Of a stretch of 34,451 nt of DNA, positions 8,012-15,466 are shown one piece after another (positions within the stretch are counted from its first letter, which is position 1; each line of letters opens with the position of its first letter). Source of the DNA: Sphingobacteriales bacterium. GTDB taxonomy: Bacteria > Bacteroidota > Bacteroidia > Sphingobacteriales > Sphingobacteriaceae. The position numbers were made by a program, and so were the translations under genes. The notes beneath the pieces are model-generated. The model did no database searches, was not told where the DNA came from, and worked only from the letters and a program-made list of their open reading frames with translations. The stretch covers positions 1 through 34,451 of the forward strand of contig JAATFW010000029.1 in NCBI GenBank assembly GCA_015654985.1, read 5' to 3'.

Positions 8012-9817
8012 ATGGCTGTTTATAATGATATACTCTATACACTTAATGCCGCCGATTCTGCATGCCTCATCCTGATGGCTGATGCCCCTGAATTTACGGT
8101 TGCAGAAGTTACAGAACGCTACTCCTCCCTAAGCGGAAAAGAAGCAAAAGAACTTAAAGGAAAGGGACTGTTTGAAATCATCCGGTATCCGCCCCGGCAG
8201 GAAGCATTTCACAGGGAGGCTCTTCAGCAGGTAATACAGACTGGGAAAAGATCCAGCCTGAAGAAGGACTTTGTTCCTGAAGGACAAAAGGCCCTGCCTG
8301 ATTACTGCCCGGTATTTGATAAGAAAGGGCATCTCCGGTGCATTCTGCAAATTACCAAAGCTGTAAATAAAAACCAGCAGGAAGATAATTGTTCATTTCA
8401 GGGGATCGAAAACAGTGAAATTGCCGATATTTCCGAAAAGTATGAATTGATATTAAAAGCCACAAGCGATACTATCTGGGACTGGAATTTTCAGAATAAC
8501 CAGATTCGCTGGAGCAGGGGTATCGACGAAGTTTTTGGGTATAAGGATCCCGGACAAACTCCTTTTGATTGGTGGGTTGCCAATGTTCATCCTGACGATA
8601 AGGAACGAACGTTGGGAAGCCTGGAAAGAAACATAAAAAAGGGCATTTCCAGATGGCAGGAAGAATACAGGCTGCGTTGCTCTGATGGAACCTATAAAGT
8701 GGTGTCCGACCGGGGATTTCTCATGTTTGACCAGCATGGAAAGCCTGTAAGGATGATCGGTGTCATCCATGACATAACAGAAAAAAAACAGAAAGAAAAG
8801 GAGCTGCGGGAAAGCCTGGCCCTGTACAAGCTGATTTCACAGGCTTCACACGACGCCATTTACGACTGGGATCTTGAATCGGGAAAAGTTAGCTGGAGCC
8901 ACGCTATAGGGCCGGTTTTTGGTTACCGGGCCGGGGACGAAGTTTCAAGAGAGAGATGGTGGGCCGACAAGATCCATCCCGGCGATTTTGAACATGCCAA
9001 CAAACTATTCCATGCGGCTATCGCGCGCCGGTCGTCTTCGTTAAAAAGAGAATACCGTTTCCGCTGCCATGATGGTTCCTATAAATATATCGACGACGAA
9101 TGTTCCATCATTTACCAGTCAGAAAAGGCGGTCAGGATATTAGGAACAATAAAAGATGTTGATGAACTCAAGAGAGCTCATGATGAGAAATCAAAGCTGG
9201 CCGAACTGCTTAGTAAGGTGCCCAGTATTGTACTTGTGACCGACAGTGACGGCATTATAACCTGGGCGAATAAAGCCTTTACGCTCCACAGCGGATATAA
9301 AAGAAAGGAGGTTCTTGGCAGAAAGCCTTTTGAAATACTTCATGGCCCGGAGACCGATCAGGCTGTTTCTGCAGAAATGAAACAGATCTTCGGCGAACTT
9401 CGTCCATTTACCAGGGAACTGATCAATTATTCGAAAACCGGCACAAAATATTGGATCGAGATTAATTGTACTCCGATTTTTAATAAAGACGGTGTTTTTG
9501 CCGGATATATCACCATTGCTAATGAGATATCTGTACGAAAAGAAAGGGAAGCGTACATTGAGAAACAAACTTCCATTCTCAGACATATAGCCTGGATCAG
9601 TTCTCATGAAATCAGAAAACCCGCAGCCAATATTATAGCATTGCTGGGGCTGCTGGGAACATGTAATAGCCGGAATGAAAAAAATGAGCTTCTGTATCTC
9701 CTCCGGCAATCGATCCTGGAACTCGACGAAATCGTAAAGAAGATAACAAGCAAAATCAACAGTTATGAAATCGATTTGAAAATAAGCTCCAGGTCTGACC
9801 TTTCTGATGATCTTTAG
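8012..9817 (+). CDS. Four-PAS protein ending in a DHp helix pair, no ATPase domain
   Basis: 601 residues without membrane segments. A diverged PAS-like region (about 1-120) is followed by two PAS_3-type domains that are similar to each other (about 148-265 and 270-390; both with W-W-x-x-x-(V/I)-H-P and a YR(L/F)RC-DG-(T/S)YK segment) and a fourth PAS (about 393-510). The final 85 residues resemble a HisKA dimerisation domain with His532 in WISSHEIRKPAANI. The protein stops after the second helix, so the ATP-binding domain is absent. Such truncated PAS-HisKA proteins are seen in Bacteroidota. It may accept phosphate from the upstream kinase, dimerise with it, or act as a phosphorelay intermediate; all of these are inference. 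The stop at 9815-9817 is followed by about 280 bp with no gene. Confidence 0.85.
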   Translation: MAVYNDILYTLNAADSACLILMADAPEFTVAEVTERYSSLSGKEAKELKGKGLFEIIRYPPRQEAFHREALQQVIQTGKRSSLKKDFVPEGQKALPDYCPVFDKKGHLRCILQITKAVNKNQQEDNCSFQGIENSEIADISEKYELILKATSDTIWDWNFQNNQIRWSRGIDEVFGYKDPGQTPFDWWVANVHPDDKERTLGSLERNIKKGISRWQEEYRLRCSDGTYKVVSDRGFLMFDQHGKPVRMIGVIHDITEKKQKEKELRESLALYKLISQASHDAIYDWDLESGKVSWSHAIGPVFGYRAGDEVSRERWWADKIHPGDFEHANKLFHAAIARRSSSLKREYRFRCHDGSYKYIDDECSIIYQSEKAVRILGTIKDVDELKRAHDEKSKLAELLSKVPSIVLVTDSDGIITWANKAFTLHSGYKRKEVLGRKPFEILHGPETDQAVSAEMKQIFGELRPFTRELINYSKTGTKYWIEINCTPIFNKDGVFAGYITIANEISVRKEREAYIEKQTSILRHIAWISSHEIRKPAANIIALLGLLGTCNSRNEKNELLYLLRQSILELDEIVKKITSKINSYEIDLKISSRSDLSDDL

Positions 9818-10098
9818 TATTCTGCATCGGCTCTCTTGTGATCAAACCCGGCAAATGAAGCCAATGGTATATCAACAGACGACGGAATGTGGCCTTCCGG
9901 CAATGCAATGCCCCGCTTTTATTGAGCTTCAAAAGAAAAAGATGTTTAGTGGACAACACTTCCTGGTTTCAAAGAAATCTGTGTCAGTCTGATTGTAATA
10001 TATAAATTTTATAGAGTATATAGATATTACCGCTCTAATCGTTAATTTTGCCATATAATAAATACACAGGGAGCTGTTATTGGCTCTCTTCAAGAATT

Positions 10099-11307
10099 AT
10101 GCTAAAGAATATTCCTTTTGAAGTAGGCCCGAATACTTCAGCAATTCATGCCGGAGAAGAGCCGGATCCCGTTACACGAGCCTCTGCACCTAATATAGTC
10201 ATGTCAACCACTTTTATTACTGAAGCCGACGCGGGATTTTCTGTGGAAGGCATGAGTGAAGATGCCGGGTGGACATATACCCGCTGGGGGAACCCCACTG
10301 TTCATCAACTGGAAGAAAAAATAGCAGCTCTGGAAGGAGCCGGATCAGCAGTTGCCTTCGGAAGCGGGATGAGTGCTATATCGGCATTACTGTTTCATAC
10401 TCTTGCTTCCGGCGATCATGCCATCGTGAGTGATGTGGCGTATGCAGCATTATCTGAGATGACCAATGAGATGCTTCCCAGGCTGGGAGTTTTAATCAGT
10501 AAAGTAAATACTTCAGATCTTTCAGCAGTTAAAAACGCTGTAACCTCTAAAACACGACTCATCTATTTAGAGACCCCCTGTAACCCTATTCTCCGGTTAA
10601 CCGATATTGAAGCCGTGGCCGGTATTGCTCATAATGCGGGTGCAAAACTTGCTGTCGATTCCACCTTTGCCACTCCTGCTGCAACTCAGCCCCTTTTATT
10701 GGGCGCAGATTACGTCGTTCATTCGCTTACCAAGTATCTTGGCGGTCATGGAGATGCCCTGGGAGGTATCATAGCAGGAAGGAAAGAGGATCTGGCAGGA
10801 CTTCGTAAAAGTACTGCCATACGGCTGGGCGGAGTTTTAAGTCCTTTTAATGCATGGCTCATCATGAGAGGCATTGCTACTTTTCCATTGAGAATGCGGG
10901 CTCACGCTGAAAATGCAGCAAAAGTAGCAGTGTTTCTTGAAAATCATCCCAAAGTAACACGCGTCATTTATCCCGGCCTTCCCTCCCATCCCCAGTATGA
11001 ACTGGCCTGCAGGCAAATGAAGAACTTTTCAGGAATGATCACCTTCCAGGTGGAAGATGGGCCATCTATGGCCAAAGTAATAGCCGAACGGCTCCGGATT
11101 ATTCATTATGCAGTTTCCCTGGGGCATCATCGTTCCCTGATCTTTTATCTTCCTTCCGAAGATCTGCTTAAAACTTCCTTTAAACTCGATACACAGGAAC
11201 AACAGGAATCCTGGAAGTACTTTGCGGGGAAAGGTATTTTCAGATTTTCAGTCGGACTTGAAGATGCAGACGATCTGATCAGAGATCTTGAAATTGCTTT
11301 GAAATAA
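10099..11307 (+). CDS. PLP-dependent Cys/Met metabolism enzyme (methionine gamma-lyase / cystathionine gamma-lyase family)
   Basis: 402 residues from the ATG at 10099. A TTG at 10048 would extend the frame by 17 residues, but it lies in a TAATTTTG stretch (10043-10050) that matches the -7 promoter form, so I reject it. The fold-type I PLP signature is clear: YTRWGNPTVHQLEEKIAALEG (substrate/PLP-contact Tyr and Arg), GSGMSAISALL, the LETPCNP strand, the AVDSTFATP segment with the ring-contact Asp, and the Schiff-base Lys212 in SLTKYLGGHGD. Length and lysine position agree with methionine gamma-lyase and cystathionine gamma-synthase/lyase. The residue after the conserved Tyr in VAYAALSEM is Ala rather than the usual Gly, and no Cys matching the methionine gamma-lyase active-site Cys is visible there, so the exact reaction is open. 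It stands alone, with no other sulfur gene nearby. Confidence 0.88.
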   Translation: MLKNIPFEVGPNTSAIHAGEEPDPVTRASAPNIVMSTTFITEADAGFSVEGMSEDAGWTYTRWGNPTVHQLEEKIAALEGAGSAVAFGSGMSAISALLFHTLASGDHAIVSDVAYAALSEMTNEMLPRLGVLISKVNTSDLSAVKNAVTSKTRLIYLETPCNPILRLTDIEAVAGIAHNAGAKLAVDSTFATPAATQPLLLGADYVVHSLTKYLGGHGDALGGIIAGRKEDLAGLRKSTAIRLGGVLSPFNAWLIMRGIATFPLRMRAHAENAAKVAVFLENHPKVTRVIYPGLPSHPQYELACRQMKNFSGMITFQVEDGPSMAKVIAERLRIIHYAVSLGHHRSLIFYLPSEDLLKTSFKLDTQEQQESWKYFAGKGIFRFSVGLEDADDLIRDLEIALK

Positions 11308-11580
11308 ACATTGTTCCTGAACAGGGAAGTCCCTCGTAGTCGTCATACTTCATAAATTGTCGCAGGGAAGTGTCATATTCAGACAGATTTTTTTCCGGCA
11401 GATATTAGCGGTAGGCCATCCCACGTAGCCATCCACATAAAACCGTTATTATCCTTTACAATACTTGAAACTGAATTATGAGACAGCTCATTTTCCCCAG
11501 AGTAAAAGGCTAAACTGTAATTGGACTGGGCTAAACCAACGTTAAACACCCTTTCTTCATACGTTTTCGTTGCCTATAAA
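11308..11580 (-). pseudogene. Decayed fragment of a beta-propeller two-component sensor regulator
   Basis: On the minus strand, one frame reads LSHNSVSSIVKDNNGFMW followed by MATWDGL, the hallmark first-blade motif of periplasmic propeller sensors of hybrid two-component regulators. It hits a stop at 11379-11381. The neighbouring frame continues with LSEYDTSLRQFMKYDDYEGLP (11310-11404), matching the F-x-x-Y...GLP linker of the same proteins. The switch occurs at a run of seven A residues. No start codon, kinase or DNA-binding part remains, and the piece ends at the tail of the PLP enzyme gene. It is most likely the residue of a regulator once associated with the SusC/SusD operon on its right. 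Confidence 0.7.
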
Positions 11581-11645
11581 TTAGAAATCTAATATACCGG
11601 TGGAGGCTGATGTACCATTATAATATCTCGTTTTTATTTTGATTA

Positions 11646-11672
11646 ATATTATTTCATACAAAGAAATAATAT
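11646..11672. repeat. AT-rich perfect inverted repeat
   Basis: ATATTATTTC (11646-11655) and GAAATAATAT (11663-11672) form a 10-bp perfect dyad with a 7-nt centre, abutting the direct-repeat element on its left. It may be a further operator or a remnant terminator of the decayed regulator. Confidence 0.5.
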
Positions 11673-11677
11673 ACCGG

Positions 11678-11708
11678 TTTTTATACCTTTTTAATCAATT
11701 TTTATACT
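11678..11708 (+). promoter_or_regulatory. Direct-repeat operator ahead of the SusC/SusD arm
   Basis: TTTTTATACC (11678-11687) and TTTTTATACT (11699-11708) are 21 bp apart, with a weaker TTTTTAATCA between them, all preceded by ACCGG. The same arrangement occurs on the minus strand at 30913-30943 before the GH3 gene. Two helical turns between repeats suits an AraC-type dimer such as the hybrid regulator encoded at the right end. Binding is inferred. Confidence 0.65.
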
Positions 11709-11730
11709 GGCCTTGAAGTAAATTTGTTGA

Positions 11731-11748
11731 AATGCCAACGATGGCATT
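11731..11748. promoter_or_regulatory. 18-bp inverted repeat shared by both arms
   Basis: AATGCCA-ACGA-TGGCATT is a perfect 7-bp dyad with a 4-bp centre. An identical 18-mer lies on the minus strand at 30871-30888. Both are downstream of the 21-bp direct repeats (22 and 24 bp). From its distance to the direct repeats it may overlap the core promoter, or form a stem-loop at the 5' end of each transcript. Confidence 0.7.
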
Positions 11749-11815
11749 AGAAAGGAAAATAATCATGTTAACCAATTAACTCTGACTGATACACAAAAAT
11801 AAACAAGGAAAGCAT

Positions 11816-11898
11816 TGACAGGCCATTACATTATCCATTAATAAGGATACCCTGAATGGGCAAGAATAGCATGACGGCTGTCAGTTGAAACTTCAACT
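11816..11898 (+). other. Possible structured leader of the SusC/SusD transcript
   Basis: TGACAG-(g)-CC (11816-11824) can pair with GG-CTGTCA (11876-11883), enclosing a TATCC/GGATA hairpin (11832-11849) and a short CCC/GGG hairpin (11850-11860), a three-way-junction layout. Just after it, AGTTGAA-AC-TTCAACT (11883-11898) is a perfect dyad that shares its first base with the outer stem. I recognise no known riboswitch class. The remaining leader to 12113 (AT-rich, about 215 bp) shows only a 21-codon open frame from ATG 11930, which I do not support as a gene. Confidence 0.3.
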
Positions 11899-12113
11899 CA
11901 ATTAATCAAATTAAAAAACTAATCAACTTTATGAGGAAAGTATTATACAAAATCCCAATGCCGGTCCTGTTTGAATGCAGTGACCTACATTCTTAATGGA
12001 CTTTCAATACCATTTCAACAGTAAGTTCTATACAGAGAAAATTAACTGATATCAGTATGGACCTTCAATAATATATTTTAAAATATAATTATTTAACTAA
12101 TAAATCCTTTATT

Positions 12114-15100
12114 ATGAAACCAAAAAGAGGAAAAACGAAGAGACGGCTGCTTCTGTTTTTCACATTTTTACTAATCACTATCTTCAGAGCATATGCTCAG
12201 GACATTACAATAAAAGGTAATGTAAAAGACACCGGAGGAAAGCCGGTTAACGGCGCCACAATTCAGGTACAGGGAAATGCAACCGTTGGTACTATTTCAG
12301 ACCAGGACGGGAATTTCTCCCTTTCAGTGCCTAAAGACACAAAGCAGTTAATAGTAAATTACCTTGGGCTGCAGTGGCAGTTGGTAAACATCATTGCAGG
12401 GCAACCGCTCAAAATTGTCCTGCAGCAGGATACCAAAAATCTCGATGAAGTAGTTGTGATCGGGTACCAGACAATGAAACGGAGAGACCTTACGGGAGCT
12501 GTATCATCCGTTAGCGGAAAAGTTATCGCGGCCACACCTGTTGCCAACGCGGCACAGGCATTACAGGGGAAACTTCCGGGAGTAAGTGTAATGTCCCAGG
12601 ACGGGCGTCCCGATGCATCTGTTTCTATCCGTGTACGTGGCGGAAGCTCCATCTCACAAAGCAACGAGCCTCTGATCCTGGTCGACGGAGCCAGTGTGGG
12701 TTCTTTAAGCGACATTCCTGCCGACCAGATAGAAAGCATTGATGTATTAAAGGACGCCTCATCCACTGCCATCTATGGGGCACGCGGTGCTAACGGAGTA
12801 ATCCTCGTCACCACAAAAAGTGCAAAAGAAGGAAAGATAATAACCTCTTACAACGGTTATAGTAAGTTCAATACACCCGCCAAGTATCTGGAAGCCATGA
12901 ACCCATACGATTATCTTAAATATGTATGGGCAAATGCGGCAGCAAATGGCGAGGCTTATCAAACACCCTTCGAGAAATTATATGGTATAGGTGCTTACAC
13001 AGGTAATAACACAGGCGGGATCGAAAGCTATCGTAATGTGCCCGCCTATGACATTCAAAGAGATGTTTATAACAGTTCATTTTCACATAATCATGATCTT
13101 TCTATATCCGGAGGTACCAGCAAAACAAAGGTCTTTTTTTCCTCAAACTTCATAGATGAGCAGGGAATGAAACTTAATTCTTATTTTAAAAGAGGTAATG
13201 CATCCCTCAAGGTTAATCAGAAACTGTCCGACAATCTTGATGTAAACGTAGATGCCCGTTATACAGATGTCCACCAATTGGGAGATGAAGGTATCACAAG
13301 TGGCAGCGGCTCTTTACTTTCTTCTTCTTATAAATTCCGTCCAATTGCCACATCAGATATTTTAGGCGACTTAACTGCATTGAGAGAAGGAAATATGGAA
13401 CAGTATGGAAAAAATTCGACGTGGGATACCTATAGCTCGTTAAGCCGCATTAAAGATTACGATCCGCTTTCAATAGGTCAGAGTATACGCGGCATATTTT
13501 CTTTGAACTGGAAAGTCAAAGGATTGACTTACCATACTGATCTGATTTTGAACAGGGGATGGAATCAAACCAAAACCTGGGCGGGAGCCATATACAATAA
13601 TTATCTTGATGATGCCACCGGAGAAAAGCTTTATGCAGGCTCTGTTGACTATCAAAAGTCGGATAGCTGGGGGCTCCGCTGGACAAATACATTGAACTAC
13701 GACATCACTTTTTCAGAGATACACCGGTTAAATGTGCTGGCAGGTCATGAAATTTCTAACTCAGGCGGAAGTAATATGAGAATAACCGCCAATCACTTCC
13801 CGTCAAATTTCACCAAAGAAAATGCTTTTGCCATGATCGACCAGTATGACCGGGCAATAGGAACCAGTTCTTTTTCGTCGGACATAAGCACACCAAGCCG
13901 TATCATCTCGTACTTCGGCAGGGCGAACTACACCTTACTCGACCGGTATTTGTTTACCCTTACTTTCCGGGCCGACGGTTCCTCCAGGTTCGCTCCCGAT
14001 CACCGCTGGGGATATTTTCCTGCAGCGGCTGCCGCATGGCGATTGTCGGAAGAGCCTTTCCTGAAAGACGTAAGCTGGGTGAATAACCTGAAACTTCGTT
14101 TATCTTACGGCGAAGTAGGCAACGACGGCATCAGCTCCAACCTTTGGTCTCAATTGTGGACGTCAGAACCCGACAGGAGATGGCAGTATGTACTTAATAA
14201 CCAATATCAAACCTCTTATGACCTGGCCGCCTCGCAGATGGCTAATTCCGACCTGAAATGGGAGACTTCTGTCACACGCAATATTGGTACTGATTTTGAA
14301 TTTTTCAACAGGCAAATATGGGGAACGGTCGATTTATACAAAAACACCACCAAAGACCTGCTCATGCTCACAAGTATCCCCGGAATTACCGGTTTTACCT
14401 CAACCTATGCTAATATCGGGCAAATAAGCAATAAGGGGATAGAAATATCACTTTCAGGTGTAATCTTTAAAAACAGCAACTGGAATATAACAGCAGGCGC
14501 TAATATTAACTTTAATAAAGGGAATGTTGACAAACTGGCCGACGACGTAACGGGTCTTTACGGTACAAGCTGGGCAAGCAGCAGTACATATCCTACCAAC
14601 GACTATCTTCTTACAACAGGCAGCCCCGTAGGCCTGGTCAGAGGATTGATATATGACGGCTTCTATACTACCGGCGATTTCAATTACGCAAACGGTGTCT
14701 ATACATTGAAGGAAGGCATTTCCGATGTGGGCAGTTTTATTGGCGCTGTTCACGGAATCGGTACAAACGAACGGCCTTCCGGACAGATAGCATACCCGGG
14801 TATTATTAAATACAAAGACCTGGATGGAAACGGCTTGATCGATGAAAACGATCTCAGTGTTATCGGCAACACAAACCCTGCCCATACAGGCGGCTTCAAC
14901 CTCAGCGCTACTTTTAAGAATATCGATTTCAGCGCTTACTTCAACTGGAGTTATGGTAATGACATTTACAATGTCAATAAGCTTGCGTCTTTATACGGAT
15001 ACAAAGAAGCCGGAGTTTATGAAAATAAACTTTCCCTGCTTAACGATTCGTATAAAATATATGATGTTGTCGACGGTCAGCTTGTTCGCCTTAGTACACC

Positions 15101-15446
15101 CGATCAATTACAGGCTGCAAATACAAATGCCACATTGCCGCTGGCGTACAATGAGAATGGGGTAACCTCATCAATGGGCATTGAAGACGGTTCATATCTC
15201 CGTTTAAATACACTTACGCTGGGATACACGTTCCCTAAACAATTGGTTAAGAAAGCAGGAATAAATAATCTGCGCATTTATGGATGCGCTTATAACCTCC
15301 TCACTATAAGCGGTTATTCGGGGCTCGATCCCGAAGTGAATACAAATACGTCGCAAAATCACGCCGCCTACCCTACTACAGGTTTAGACTGGGGTACTTA
15401 TCCCCGCGCACGGTCGTTTGTCTTCGGTTTAAATCTTAATTTCTAA
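12114..15446 (+). CDS. SusC-family TonB-dependent glycan transporter
   Basis: 1,110 residues. A basic signal peptide (about 1-29, ending RAYAQ) leads into a carboxypeptidase-D regulatory-like domain (about 31-115), the TonB-box-like LDEVVVIGYQT and a plug (about 125-235) with RVRGGSSISQSNEPLILVDG and DVLKDASSTAIYGARGANG, then a large barrel ending in an aromatic C-terminal strand (FVFGLNLNF). SusC proteins import oligosaccharides through the outer membrane with the SusD lid encoded 20 bp downstream. The start codon is preceded by a leader of more than 350 nt carrying the direct-repeat and inverted-repeat elements, so control by the hybrid regulator in the window is likely. No hydrolase gene accompanies this pair on the plus strand; the enzymes are on the converging arm. 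Confidence 0.95.
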   Translation: MKPKRGKTKRRLLLFFTFLLITIFRAYAQDITIKGNVKDTGGKPVNGATIQVQGNATVGTISDQDGNFSLSVPKDTKQLIVNYLGLQWQLVNIIAGQPLKIVLQQDTKNLDEVVVIGYQTMKRRDLTGAVSSVSGKVIAATPVANAAQALQGKLPGVSVMSQDGRPDASVSIRVRGGSSISQSNEPLILVDGASVGSLSDIPADQIESIDVLKDASSTAIYGARGANGVILVTTKSAKEGKIITSYNGYSKFNTPAKYLEAMNPYDYLKYVWANAAANGEAYQTPFEKLYGIGAYTGNNTGGIESYRNVPAYDIQRDVYNSSFSHNHDLSISGGTSKTKVFFSSNFIDEQGMKLNSYFKRGNASLKVNQKLSDNLDVNVDARYTDVHQLGDEGITSGSGSLLSSSYKFRPIATSDILGDLTALREGNMEQYGKNSTWDTYSSLSRIKDYDPLSIGQSIRGIFSLNWKVKGLTYHTDLILNRGWNQTKTWAGAIYNNYLDDATGEKLYAGSVDYQKSDSWGLRWTNTLNYDITFSEIHRLNVLAGHEISNSGGSNMRITANHFPSNFTKENAFAMIDQYDRAIGTSSFSSDISTPSRIISYFGRANYTLLDRYLFTLTFRADGSSRFAPDHRWGYFPAAAAAWRLSEEPFLKDVSWVNNLKLRLSYGEVGNDGISSNLWSQLWTSEPDRRWQYVLNNQYQTSYDLAASQMANSDLKWETSVTRNIGTDFEFFNRQIWGTVDLYKNTTKDLLMLTSIPGITGFTSTYANIGQISNKGIEISLSGVIFKNSNWNITAGANINFNKGNVDKLADDVTGLYGTSWASSSTYPTNDYLLTTGSPVGLVRGLIYDGFYTTGDFNYANGVYTLKEGISDVGSFIGAVHGIGTNERPSGQIAYPGIIKYKDLDGNGLIDENDLSVIGNTNPAHTGGFNLSATFKNIDFSAYFNWSYGNDIYNVNKLASLYGYKEAGVYENKLSLLNDSYKIYDVVDGQLVRLSTPDQLQAANTNATLPLAYNENGVTSSMGIEDGSYLRLNTLTLGYTFPKQLVKKAGINNLRIYGCAYNLLTISGYSGLDPEVNTNTSQNHAAYPTTGLDWGTYPRARSFVFGLNLNF

Positions 15447-15466
15447 CGATTAATAGTGTAACGATC

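Noticed and set aside
10048-10098. TTG start for the PLP enzyme
   Set aside because: Falls in a promoter-like TAATTTTG and adds residues absent from the family.
11930-11995. 21-codon leader frame before SusC
   Set aside because: No supporting ribosome site, conservation or domain; listed only as part of the leader.
14454-14885. 143-codon minus-strand frame within the plus-strand SusC gene
   Set aside because: Antisense to SusC barrel, no recognisable motif.
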